DNA of 64,000 bases, from positions 111,771-175,770 of the forward strand of contig NZ_JBKAHK010000008.1 of the NCBI RefSeq assembly GCF_046298265.1, given 5' to 3'. Under the pieces are notes generated by a model, which saw only the letters and a program-made list of their open reading frames with translations, searched no databases and was not told the origin of the DNA. This DNA comes from Gillisia xinjiangensis. GTDB lineage: Bacteria; Bacteroidota; Bacteroidia; Flavobacteriales; Flavobacteriaceae. This document shows, piece by piece, positions 16,632-24,657 of the stretch. How positions within the stretch are numbered: position 1 is the stretch's first letter; every line of letters begins with the position of its first letter. Position numbers and translations under genes: made by a program.

Positions 16632-17684
16632 ATGAATGCATTAAATCCTGAAGTACTTCAATATTTTTTGGGTGGAATTGTCATCCTTCTGGTCCTCTTT
16701 ATTATTGTCTTCCAAATTCTGAAAAAATTAGGTAAAGATCCCGGAAATATTCTTCCGGCTAATTTCGCCAATCGTATTGGGGTGCCAATGCTGGTATTTC
16801 TTGCTTCCCTCTTAATTAAAATTGCTGTTTTAGCGCGATTATTCAGATTTGAGTACACCTATGAATTATTAGGAAGCTTAAGCTCACTGGGATTTATTTT
16901 TAGTATCGCCTGGTTTTTTATTGTTGCCCTGAAAATTGTAAAATCACGAATTTTGTTAAACTATGATGTAACAAGTAAGGATAATTTAAGTGCCAGGAAA
17001 ATATACACCCAATTTATGATCCTGGAACGAATCATTATTTTTATAATAGTGATAATGGCCCTGGGAATTGCGCTTATGAGCTTTGAAAGTATCCGATCTA
17101 TTGGAGTAAGTGTATTAACATCGGCAGGGATTGCAGGAATAATCATTGGTTTTTCTGCACAAAAAGCAATAGGAACCCTTCTGGCAGGAATTCAAATCGC
17201 TATAACCCAACCCATAAGAATGGATGATGTAGTTATAGTAGAAGGAGAATGGGGACGAATAGAAGAGATCAATCTCACGTATGTGGTGGTGAAAATATGG
17301 GACCAACGCAGGCTGATAGTGCCTTCCACTTATTTTATTGAAAATACCTTTCAGAATTGGACCCGCCAGTCGGCCGATATTCTTGGAACGGTTTTCATCT
17401 ATACAGATTATGAAGTCTCCTTTGAAGCAATAAGGGGAGAACTCACAAGATTACTTGAAAGCTCTCCCCTCTGGGATAAAAAAGTCAATGTGCTTCAGGT
17501 AACTAATGCAACTGAAAAAGCGGTGGAAATACGTGCTCTTATGAGTGCTAAAGATTCCGGTACTGCCTGGGATTTGCGCGTATTTATTCGGGAAAAGCTC
17601 CTGGTGTTTTTAAAAGAAAATTATCCTGAAAGCTTACCGAAAACAAGAATCTCTGTATCAAATCCTTCCGATGAAAATTCTTAA
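16632..17684 (+). CDS. MscS-family small-conductance mechanosensitive channel
   Basis: A 350-aa inner-membrane channel that should open under hypo-osmotic tension. N-terminal hydrophobic helices lie at about residues 8-27, 50-68, 78-100 and 123-145. The pore helix TM3 (SAGIAGIIIGFSAQKAIGTL) and the family beta-domain follow (ITQPIRMDDVVIVEGEWG, VVVKIWDQRRLIVPSTYF, NWTR). Length is near E. coli MscS plus extra N-terminal helices. Its stop overlaps by 4 bp the stop of the convergent GH15 gene. Neighbouring trehalose genes suggest an osmotic-stress group. Confidence 0.9.
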   Translation: MNALNPEVLQYFLGGIVILLVLFIIVFQILKKLGKDPGNILPANFANRIGVPMLVFLASLLIKIAVLARLFRFEYTYELLGSLSSLGFIFSIAWFFIVALKIVKSRILLNYDVTSKDNLSARKIYTQFMILERIIIFIIVIMALGIALMSFESIRSIGVSVLTSAGIAGIIIGFSAQKAIGTLLAGIQIAITQPIRMDDVVIVEGEWGRIEEINLTYVVVKIWDQRRLIVPSTYFIENTFQNWTRQSADILGTVFIYTDYEVSFEAIRGELTRLLESSPLWDKKVNVLQVTNATEKAVEIRALMSAKDSGTAWDLRVFIREKLLVFLKENYPESLPKTRISVSNPSDENS

Positions 17685-19480
17685 TTATTTGTCCACAGGT
17701 CTTCCTCCGGCAATAAACCACGGGAAAAATTAGCAGCGGTTTCAATCAATGCCAAATGTGAATAGGCTTGAGGAAAATTACCTAACAACCGCTTCGTCTC
17801 GAAATCAATATCTTCACTAAAAAGCCCAAGGTGATTGCTGTACGATAAAAGCTGATCAAACATTTCCTTTGCCTTTTTACGCTCTCCTATTTTAAATAAG
17901 CTGTCTATAAACCAAAAGGAGCATATTGTAAAAGAAGATGTTGGTTTTCCAAAATCATCCTGATTTTTATAACGATACATTAATCCATCCTGGCATAATT
18001 CCTTTTCTGTAGCCTTAACAGTACTTACAAACCTTGGGTCACGGGCGTTTATAAAACCATACTGTTCCATTAACAAGGTAGAAGCATCCAAATCTTTGGA
18101 GCCATAAGACTGGGTGTAAGCTCCAATCTCATCATTCCATCCATTTTTATAAATATCCTCGTGGATTTCTGTGCGAAGCGCGATCCAGTTTTCTTCATTA
18201 ATTCCTTTTCTAAGGATCTCCCCTATTTTAATGGCCCGATCTACCGCAACCCAACATAGCAACTTTGAAAAAACGAAGTGTCTGTCTTCTGTTCTTAGTT
18301 CCCAAATTCCCTTATCCGGTTTCATCCAGTGTTCTTCCACTATTTTCACGATCCCACGAACGATGGTCCATAACTCCTCACTGTTCTCCAGCGAAGTCTC
18401 AAACTGTATAAATTGTTGATAGATCACCTCCATCAAAATACCATAAATATCATTTTGCTTTTGAATATAGGCAGCATTTCCAGTCCTTACAGGCTTAGAT
18501 CCCTTGTAACCATCCAAATGGGTCAGTATATGCTCTGTAAGATCCTTTTCCCCATTGATACCATACATGATCTGTATTTTTTCATCTTTATGAGGAATTA
18601 AGTTGATGATAAACTGAAGAAAATCGCTTGCCGATTTTGTATGTCCCAATCCCGCCATCACTTTTATCACCATAGAAGCATCACGAATCCAGCAAAACCT
18701 ATAATCCCAGTTTCTCTCTTCTCCTAAAGTTTCAGGAAGAGAAGTCGTTGCAGCTGCTAAAACAGCTCCGGATTTCTCAAAACTTAATGCTTTTAAAACT
18801 AAAGCACTTCTTAAGATTTCATTATTGTATTTACTGTATTTAGTGGTTTTTTCACTCCAATTCATCCAGTACATTTTGGTTCGCTGAAATTTCAAATAAG
18901 AACGATCCAGATTTTGGGTGATTAATTTCTCATGATAACCCAGCAGCATGTATGCATTTTCTTCTAGGGTAATTTCTGTGTAATTCAAAATTTTATCAAG
19001 ATCGAAACTTGAGTAAAGAAACAGCGAATCATACGTTCCATCCTGGGTAAAGCTCTTGATATAATTCCGGTGATTATCAGAATATGTTTTTTCCCGGGAA
19101 AAATCAAGCCTGGGATCATATTTGACTTTTAAAACGGGTTTGCCTTTAAGGAGGCGAAAAAACCTGATAATATCCGGTGGAGAATAGTAGGATCCATCTT
19201 CCCGCAAATAACGCGGCATAAAATCTATAAGTTGAAAGGCATGCTCTCCGTTATCATAAACTGTGCTTACTATGTTGGTTTGCCATAAATACTCCTGGTT
19301 TATGGTGTAATCATCTGTTACATCCACAGAGAAACTACCTCCTATTTTCTCATCCAGCAACTTGGCAAATACGCCAGCGGAATTAAAATGAGGTAAACAA
19401 CACCAATCTATAGAGCCGGTTTTTGATACAAGTGCGGCGCTTTTACAATTTCCAATAATTCCGTAGTCTAAATTCTTCAT
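17681..19480 (-). CDS. Glycoside hydrolase family 15 protein (glucoamylase/trehalase-like)
   Basis: This 599-aa protein has no signal peptide and is predicted cytosolic. The N-terminal GH15 sandwich begins YGIIGNCKSAALVSKTGSIDWCCLP. The catalytic (alpha/alpha)6 barrel contains NWDYRFCWIRDAS near residue 253 and the second acid region FSEDIDFE..LLGNFPQAYSHLALI near 553-575. Both expected glutamates (general acid region and base SED) are plausible. GH15 covers glucoamylases, glucodextranases and trehalases. The divergent neighbour is the trehalose synthase/phosphatase fusion, so trehalase-like action on trehalose is a reasonable inference. Convergent with the MscS gene. Confidence 0.85.
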   Translation of the reverse strand: MKNLDYGIIGNCKSAALVSKTGSIDWCCLPHFNSAGVFAKLLDEKIGGSFSVDVTDDYTINQEYLWQTNIVSTVYDNGEHAFQLIDFMPRYLREDGSYYSPPDIIRFFRLLKGKPVLKVKYDPRLDFSREKTYSDNHRNYIKSFTQDGTYDSLFLYSSFDLDKILNYTEITLEENAYMLLGYHEKLITQNLDRSYLKFQRTKMYWMNWSEKTTKYSKYNNEILRSALVLKALSFEKSGAVLAAATTSLPETLGEERNWDYRFCWIRDASMVIKVMAGLGHTKSASDFLQFIINLIPHKDEKIQIMYGINGEKDLTEHILTHLDGYKGSKPVRTGNAAYIQKQNDIYGILMEVIYQQFIQFETSLENSEELWTIVRGIVKIVEEHWMKPDKGIWELRTEDRHFVFSKLLCWVAVDRAIKIGEILRKGINEENWIALRTEIHEDIYKNGWNDEIGAYTQSYGSKDLDASTLLMEQYGFINARDPRFVSTVKATEKELCQDGLMYRYKNQDDFGKPTSSFTICSFWFIDSLFKIGERKKAKEMFDQLLSYSNHLGLFSEDIDFETKRLLGNFPQAYSHLALIETAANFSRGLLPEEDLWTNN

Positions 19481-19575
19481 TTATCTTAAAGTTCTTTTAA
19501 AAGGGTGGCAAAGTAAATACAATTTCGGAAATTTAAGAAATATGATTTCCCATAATACCCAGAATAAAAATAGTT

Positions 19576-21789
19576 ATGAGCAAAACCATCATCTTATCCA
19601 ATAGATTACCTCTTCAAATAAATATTACAAAAGGAAAACTGCAGGTTACGCCCAGTGTGGGAGGACTGGCTACAGGCCTAAAATCATTTCACAGGGAAGG
19701 CGACAGTATTTGGATAGGATGGAGCGGCTTAACAGAAGAGGAGATTCCGGAGAATTTAAGGGCGGAAATTAAAACCAAAGCCAGGGAGGATGCCTGTATT
19801 ACCGTAAATTTTACAGCTGAAGAAATGGATGGTTTTTATTATGGCTTCAGCAACAGAAGCATCTGGCCACTGTTTCATTATTTTACCGAATATACCGAAT
19901 GGGAATCCTGGCAATGGGATATGTATAAAAAAGTAAATCAAAAATATGCCAATTCCGTAATTGAACATTACACCGAAGGAGATAAGATTTGGGTTCATGA
20001 TTACCAATTGTTATTGGTTCCCAATATGATTCGTGAGCAACGCCCTAATGCAACTATTGGATTTTTTAATCATATCCCCTTTCCTTCCTATGAAGTGTTC
20101 AGAACAATGCCGTGGAGGGAAGATATCTTAAACGGAATGCTGGGCGCAGATCTCATTGGGTTTCATACCTACGACTATCAAAGGCATTTTTTAAGTTCGG
20201 TAAGACGCATCCTTAGACGGCATGTAGAATTTAACGAAGTAACACTTTCCAATAGGGTAGTAAAAGTGGATTCCTTTCCCATGGGCATCGATTATGATAA
20301 ATTTGAACAGGCAGCTTTAAAACATTTTGAAATTAGTGAGGATCAGGAAACGGAACTTCAGCAAAGATTAAATTTTCATAGAAAAAAATCACCCGATTCT
20401 CAATTAATCCTTAGCATTGACCGGCTGGATTATACCAAGGGAATAGCAAACAGGATTCGGGCTTTTGAATATTTTCTGGAAAAATATCCGGAATATTTAG
20501 GTAAAGTAAGACTGGTAATGCTTGCAGTCCCTTCCCGGTCGGACGTCCCTCAATATCAACTTTTAAAAAAAGAAATAGATGAATTGGTAGGAAGGATCAA
20601 TGGTAAGTTTGCAACCGTGAGTTGGATCCCGATATGGTATTTTTTCCGGTCTATGCCTTTTGAAAATTTGATCGATCTTTATACCTCATGTAATGTCGCA
20701 CTTTTAACTCCAATAAGGGACGGAATGAACTTGGTTGCTAAAGAATATATCGCAACAAGAACGGATCAAACAGGGGTATTAATTTTAAGTGAAATGGCAG
20801 GTGCTTCAGAGGAAATGAATGAAGCCCTCATCATAAATCCAAACAATTTTGAACAAATAGCAGATTCAATTTTGCAGGCCATTAAAATGCCCAAAGAGGA
20901 ACAAATGAGAAGAAATACATTGCTTCAAAAACGATTAAAGCGATATAATGTCGTTCGATGGGCGAACGATTTCATGAAAGCCCTGGATAAAACAAAAGAA
21001 AATCAACCTGCTTTTAAAGCCCTGCATATTTCCCAGGAAATCCAGGAGAAAATCCTAACGCGCTATAAAAATGCAAATAACAGGATCCTGTTTTTGGATT
21101 ATGATGGCACACTTGTGGGTTTTGAAGACAAACCCAATCTTGCAAAACCAGATGAAGAATTATTGGATTTAATAAACACGATTTCTAAAATAAAAAACAC
21201 CAAAGTAGTACTTATAAGTGGCCGGGATAAAGAAACCCTTGGAACATGGTGGAAAGGACTGCCGGTAGAACTCATCGCTGAACATGGAGTTTGGGTACGC
21301 AAAACCGGCAAGAATTGGCAATTGAATGAAAAAGTACACAATAATTGGATGATAAATGTAAGGCCTGTTATGGAAACTTTTTGCGATAGGACACCGGGTA
21401 CGTTTTTAGAAGAAAAAAATTATTCCCTTGCCTGGCATTATAGAAAAGCAGATCCTGAGCTGGGAGAAATAAGAGCAAATGAACTTTCCAATGTTTTAAA
21501 AGAACTTATTTCAAACCATGGATTAAGCGTTCTGGAAGGCAATAAAGTCCTTGAGATTAAAAGCAGCGGAGTTAATAAAGGGAAAGCCGCAGGAAAAGTT
21601 CTGTTAAATAAAAATTATGATTTTATTTTTGCTATTGGGCATGACTGGACCGATGAATTTTTGTTTCAGGATTTGCCGGAAAATGCAATAACGATTAAGG
21701 TAGGGGTAAAAAAAACAACGGCCTCCTATTATGTTGAAGATACAAACAAGGTTCGGGATTTACTTTTACAAATCTCCAGGGTACATTAA
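19576..21789 (+). CDS. Trehalose-6-phosphate synthase/phosphatase fusion (OtsA-OtsB)
   Basis: A 737-aa bifunctional cytosolic enzyme. Residues 1 to about 465 form the GT20 synthase using UDP-glucose and glucose-6-phosphate: VHDYQLLLVPNMIRE, GFFNHIPFPSYEVFRTMPWR, RLDYTKGI, and RDGMNLVAKEY. Residues from about 500 form a HAD-type phosphatase with the nucleophile motif LDYDGT (Asp508, Asp510) and LISGRD. The fourth HAD motif, usually GDDxTDE, reads GHDWTDE with His689, which may weaken metal binding. Such fusions are common in Bacteroidetes. Divergent from GH15, with 95 bp between starts; makes trehalose for osmoprotection. Confidence 0.93.
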   Translation: MSKTIILSNRLPLQINITKGKLQVTPSVGGLATGLKSFHREGDSIWIGWSGLTEEEIPENLRAEIKTKAREDACITVNFTAEEMDGFYYGFSNRSIWPLFHYFTEYTEWESWQWDMYKKVNQKYANSVIEHYTEGDKIWVHDYQLLLVPNMIREQRPNATIGFFNHIPFPSYEVFRTMPWREDILNGMLGADLIGFHTYDYQRHFLSSVRRILRRHVEFNEVTLSNRVVKVDSFPMGIDYDKFEQAALKHFEISEDQETELQQRLNFHRKKSPDSQLILSIDRLDYTKGIANRIRAFEYFLEKYPEYLGKVRLVMLAVPSRSDVPQYQLLKKEIDELVGRINGKFATVSWIPIWYFFRSMPFENLIDLYTSCNVALLTPIRDGMNLVAKEYIATRTDQTGVLILSEMAGASEEMNEALIINPNNFEQIADSILQAIKMPKEEQMRRNTLLQKRLKRYNVVRWANDFMKALDKTKENQPAFKALHISQEIQEKILTRYKNANNRILFLDYDGTLVGFEDKPNLAKPDEELLDLINTISKIKNTKVVLISGRDKETLGTWWKGLPVELIAEHGVWVRKTGKNWQLNEKVHNNWMINVRPVMETFCDRTPGTFLEEKNYSLAWHYRKADPELGEIRANELSNVLKELISNHGLSVLEGNKVLEIKSSGVNKGKAAGKVLLNKNYDFIFAIGHDWTDEFLFQDLPENAITIKVGVKKTTASYYVEDTNKVRDLLLQISRVH

Positions 21790-21908
21790 ACACCATTAGG
21801 GAGGAATTTATATTCTTAAGAAAATTAATTGTTAAAAACATTAATAAAACTGCCGTAAAATTATACCAAACTTAACTAATCAAAATATGTTAACAAGGAA
21901 AAATAAAG

Positions 21909-21916
21909 TAATTTTG
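21909..21916 (+). promoter_or_regulatory. -7 box of the YtxH-protein promoter (TAATTTTG)
   Basis: TAATTTTG fits TAnnTTTG. A weak -33 (TATG, 21886-21889) lies 19 bp upstream. The gene therefore likely has its own promoter rather than depending on otsAB. Confidence 0.5.
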
Positions 21917-21957
21917 CATAGAGTTTATAAACGAACCAAATAAATAAAAACATAATT

Positions 21958-22239
21958 ATGAAAGCAGGAAAATTGTTAACAGGTTTAGTATCAGGTGCAG
22001 CTATAGGAGCAGCCTTAGGATTATTATTTGCCCCTAAAAAAGGTGCCGATACCCGCAGAAAAATCAGCGAAACAAGTGATAACTATTTAAAAGATGCAAA
22101 AGGAAAAATGAATGAATTTGCCGATAGTATCAACGACAAAGCAGAAGCTTTAAAATCAAAAGGAAAGGAAAATTTCAGCAAAGCTGAAGAGAAAATAAAT
22201 CAGGCAAAAGCCGAAATACAGGACATGAAATCCCGTTAA
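21958..22239 (+). CDS. YtxH-domain protein
   Basis: A 93-aa protein with an N-terminal glycine-rich membrane segment (LLTGLVSGAAIGAALGLLFAPKKG) and a long charged amphipathic helix rich in Lys, Glu and Ala, typical of YtxH/general-stress proteins. Topology is probably one membrane anchor with a soluble or coiled-coil tail. These proteins are often induced by stress, but the molecular role is not known. It stands alone with its own promoter and terminator downstream of the trehalose gene, consistent with an osmotic or general-stress group. Confidence 0.85.
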   Translation: MKAGKLLTGLVSGAAIGAALGLLFAPKKGADTRRKISETSDNYLKDAKGKMNEFADSINDKAEALKSKGKENFSKAEEKINQAKAEIQDMKSR

Positions 22240-22260
22240 TTTCATTCTCATATTATTTAA

Positions 22261-22287
22261 AACCCCGAAATTTTCGGGGTTTTTTTA
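22261..22287 (+). terminator. Rho-independent terminator after the YtxH gene
   Basis: AACCCCG (22261-22267) and CGGGGTT (22275-22281) form the core stem, extended by A-T pairs, followed by a T-tract. Confidence 0.88.
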
Positions 22288-22371
22288 TGTTTATAATTTT
22301 GTTCTTCTCAAATATTCGGGTTTAATAAAACTTTCAGTAAATTACGAACTTCTAATCTGAAATTTATAAAA

Positions 22372-23727
22372 ATGAATTTGAAATTATCTGCCTTAAGCAC
22401 ACTGTTCCTTGTAATATTTTTTCTTCCCAAAACAGGGAATTCACAGCAAACAAACCCACAGATTTATGAAATAATAGAAAATGTTTCTGCGGAAAGATTG
22501 GAAAGTGACATTCGTACACTTGCAGGTTTTGGAACAAGAAACACCTTCAGCGATACCGTTTCTAATACCCGCGGAATTGGGGCCGCCAGAAGATGGATCA
22601 AATCTGAATTTGACCAGGTTTCCACTAAATGTAATAACTGTCTGGACGTATTCTACCAAAAGGATTTCGTCACACCTGAAGATGGAAATAGAATTCCCAA
22701 AGAAGCCTGGGTTGTAAATGTTGTAGCGATTCAAAAGGGAACAAAATATCCAAACCGATATATTATTATGAGCGGAGATATCGATTCCCGAAATTCAGAC
22801 ACAATGAATTTTACCGATGATGCTCCCGGAGCAAATGACAATGCCAGCGGAATGGCCGGAACAATAGAGGCAGCAAGGGTTTTATCGAATTACAAGTTTG
22901 AAAACAGCATTGTTTACGTAGGCCTTTCCGGAGAGGAACAGGGATTATTTGGCGGAAAAGGACTCGCTGAATATGCTAAAAAGAATAACTGGGAGATCAT
23001 AGGGATCCTTAATAATGATATGATTGGAAATATTGAAGGCTTGGATGGTGTCATCGACAATCGAACTTTCAGGATATTTTCTGAACCGGTTCCACCTACT
23101 GAAACTGAGCAGGAACGAAATATGCGCAGATTTTATGGAGGCGAAGTAGATGGGATTTCACGACAACTCGCCAGATATGTCCTTAAAACCACAGAGACTT
23201 ATATGCCCGAGATGAACCCTATGATGATTTACAGGCTGGATCGTTTTGGACGTGGGGGCCATCATCGCCCCTTTAATGATTTAGGTTTTCCCGGAATCAG
23301 AATCATGGAGGCTCACGAGAATTACAACAGGCAGCATCAGGATTTAAGAACCGAAGATGGAATTGAATACGGGGATGTGGTAGAAGGCGTAAACTTTGAT
23401 TATACCGCAAAACTAACTGCTGTAAATGCTATTAACCTGGCTAGCCTTGCCTGGGCACCCCCGGCTCCCAAAAATGTTGAGATTGGTGGGATTGTGGAAC
23501 CTTCCACAAAATTACGATGGGATAAAATTGATGGTGATTTAGCCGGATATAAAATTTACTGGAGAGATACTACCGCGCCTCAGTGGCAGTATTCAAGATT
23601 CGTAGGAGACGTAAACGAATTTACCCTGGAAGGGATCGTGATTGACAATTTTTATTTTGGAGTTGCAGCGGTAGGAAAAAATGGGCAAGAAGGTGTAGTG
23701 GTTTTTCCTTCAGGAACCTTTAGATAA
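22372..23727 (+). CDS. M28-family metallopeptidase with C-terminal Fn3-like domain
   Basis: A 451-aa secreted protein with a signal peptide ending near residue 25 (GNSQQ). The M28 zinc-peptidase core shows GANDNASG (Asp156), GEEQGLFGG (Glu188/Glu189), NNDMIG (Asp216) and the C-terminal RGGHHRPFNDLGFPGIR histidine region. The first metal-binding motif, normally HxD, reads SGDIDSR with Asp136 at the histidine position, which is unusual. The last 90 residues form a fibronectin-III-like fold (KLRWDKIDGDLAGYKIYWRD). Likely an aminopeptidase acting outside the cytoplasm; whether it is fully active is uncertain. Confidence 0.85.
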   Translation: MNLKLSALSTLFLVIFFLPKTGNSQQTNPQIYEIIENVSAERLESDIRTLAGFGTRNTFSDTVSNTRGIGAARRWIKSEFDQVSTKCNNCLDVFYQKDFVTPEDGNRIPKEAWVVNVVAIQKGTKYPNRYIIMSGDIDSRNSDTMNFTDDAPGANDNASGMAGTIEAARVLSNYKFENSIVYVGLSGEEQGLFGGKGLAEYAKKNNWEIIGILNNDMIGNIEGLDGVIDNRTFRIFSEPVPPTETEQERNMRRFYGGEVDGISRQLARYVLKTTETYMPEMNPMMIYRLDRFGRGGHHRPFNDLGFPGIRIMEAHENYNRQHQDLRTEDGIEYGDVVEGVNFDYTAKLTAVNAINLASLAWAPPAPKNVEIGGIVEPSTKLRWDKIDGDLAGYKIYWRDTTAPQWQYSRFVGDVNEFTLEGIVIDNFYFGVAAVGKNGQEGVVVFPSGTFR

Positions 23728-23766
23728 TATCGATGATTTAATTTTTAAAATTCTCAATAAGCACTT

Positions 23767-24627
23767 ATGACAAATTTATTAAAAACAATCCTTTACATCT
23801 TTTTGAGTGTGATACTAATCTCTTGTGGAAACAAGAACAAGAAAGAACAGGCTGAAACAGCAGAAGACCCCCAAAGCGTTTTAGATACAATACAACAAAA
23901 AACTGAAATTCAGGAACTATCAGATTCCCCAAGACATCATGAATGGGTGACACTTTCTCACGGAGACAGAGAATTTCAGGCATTTGTAGTATATCCTGAA
24001 ACAGATGAAAAAACAAAATCGGTCATCGTTATCCATGAAAATCGCGGCTTGAATGATTGGGCCAGATTGTTTGCCGATAAACTTGCAGAAAAAGGCTACC
24101 TGGTAATTGCTCCCGATCTTATATCCAATACACAGGATGGAAAAAGGCGCACAACAGATTTTAAAAATCCCGATGCTGCAAGAGATGCTATATATGCACT
24201 AGATCCGGATCAGGTAACCGCAGACCTTGATGTCGCCTATAATTATATAAAAAATGATGCATCTTCTACAGGAGAAGTTGCGGTCGTAGGATTTTGCTGG
24301 GGTGGTTCCCAAACTTTTAGATATGCGACCAACAATCAGGATATAACTTCGGCTCATGTATTTTATGGAACTGCTCCGGATGATGCAGATGCGCTTGCAA
24401 AAATTAAAACACCGGTCTATGGATATTATGGAGGTGACGATAATAGAGTGAATGCAACCATCGAGCAAACCAAAAAATATATGAAGGCTGCCAATAATCC
24501 CTATGATTATGAAATCTATGAAGGGGCTGGCCATGCTTTTATGAGAAGTGGACATCAACCCGATGGAGATGAAGCCAATAAAAAAGCTCACGATGCAGCC
24601 TGGAAACGGTTTTTGGAACTTCTATAA
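23767..24627 (+). CDS. Dienelactone hydrolase-family lipoprotein
   Basis: A 286-aa lipoprotein (SVILISCGN; lipobox LISC) with an alpha/beta-hydrolase domain of the dienelactone hydrolase type. The nucleophile elbow is GFCWGGSQ (Cys177), followed by the acidic region YGGDDNRV and the histidine region GAGHAFMRSG, so the Cys-Asp-His triad of DLH is complete. Other blocks are VIHENRGLNDWARLFAD and YLVIAPDLIS. The substrate is unknown; extracytoplasmic esters or lactones are plausible. The M28 peptidase gene ends 39 bp upstream and the S9 peptidase starts 30 bp downstream, so the three may be co-transcribed. Confidence 0.87.
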   Translation: MTNLLKTILYIFLSVILISCGNKNKKEQAETAEDPQSVLDTIQQKTEIQELSDSPRHHEWVTLSHGDREFQAFVVYPETDEKTKSVIVIHENRGLNDWARLFADKLAEKGYLVIAPDLISNTQDGKRRTTDFKNPDAARDAIYALDPDQVTADLDVAYNYIKNDASSTGEVAVVGFCWGGSQTFRYATNNQDITSAHVFYGTAPDDADALAKIKTPVYGYYGGDDNRVNATIEQTKKYMKAANNPYDYEIYEGAGHAFMRSGHQPDGDEANKKAHDAAWKRFLELL

Positions 24628-24657
24628 AACCTATATTTCAATAAAATAAAAATCCCT

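Noticed and set aside
24199..24591. 130-codon minus-strand frame within the dienelactone hydrolase gene
   Set aside because: Antisense shadow; low-complexity Ile/Ser-rich sequence and complete overlap with a clear catalytic domain.
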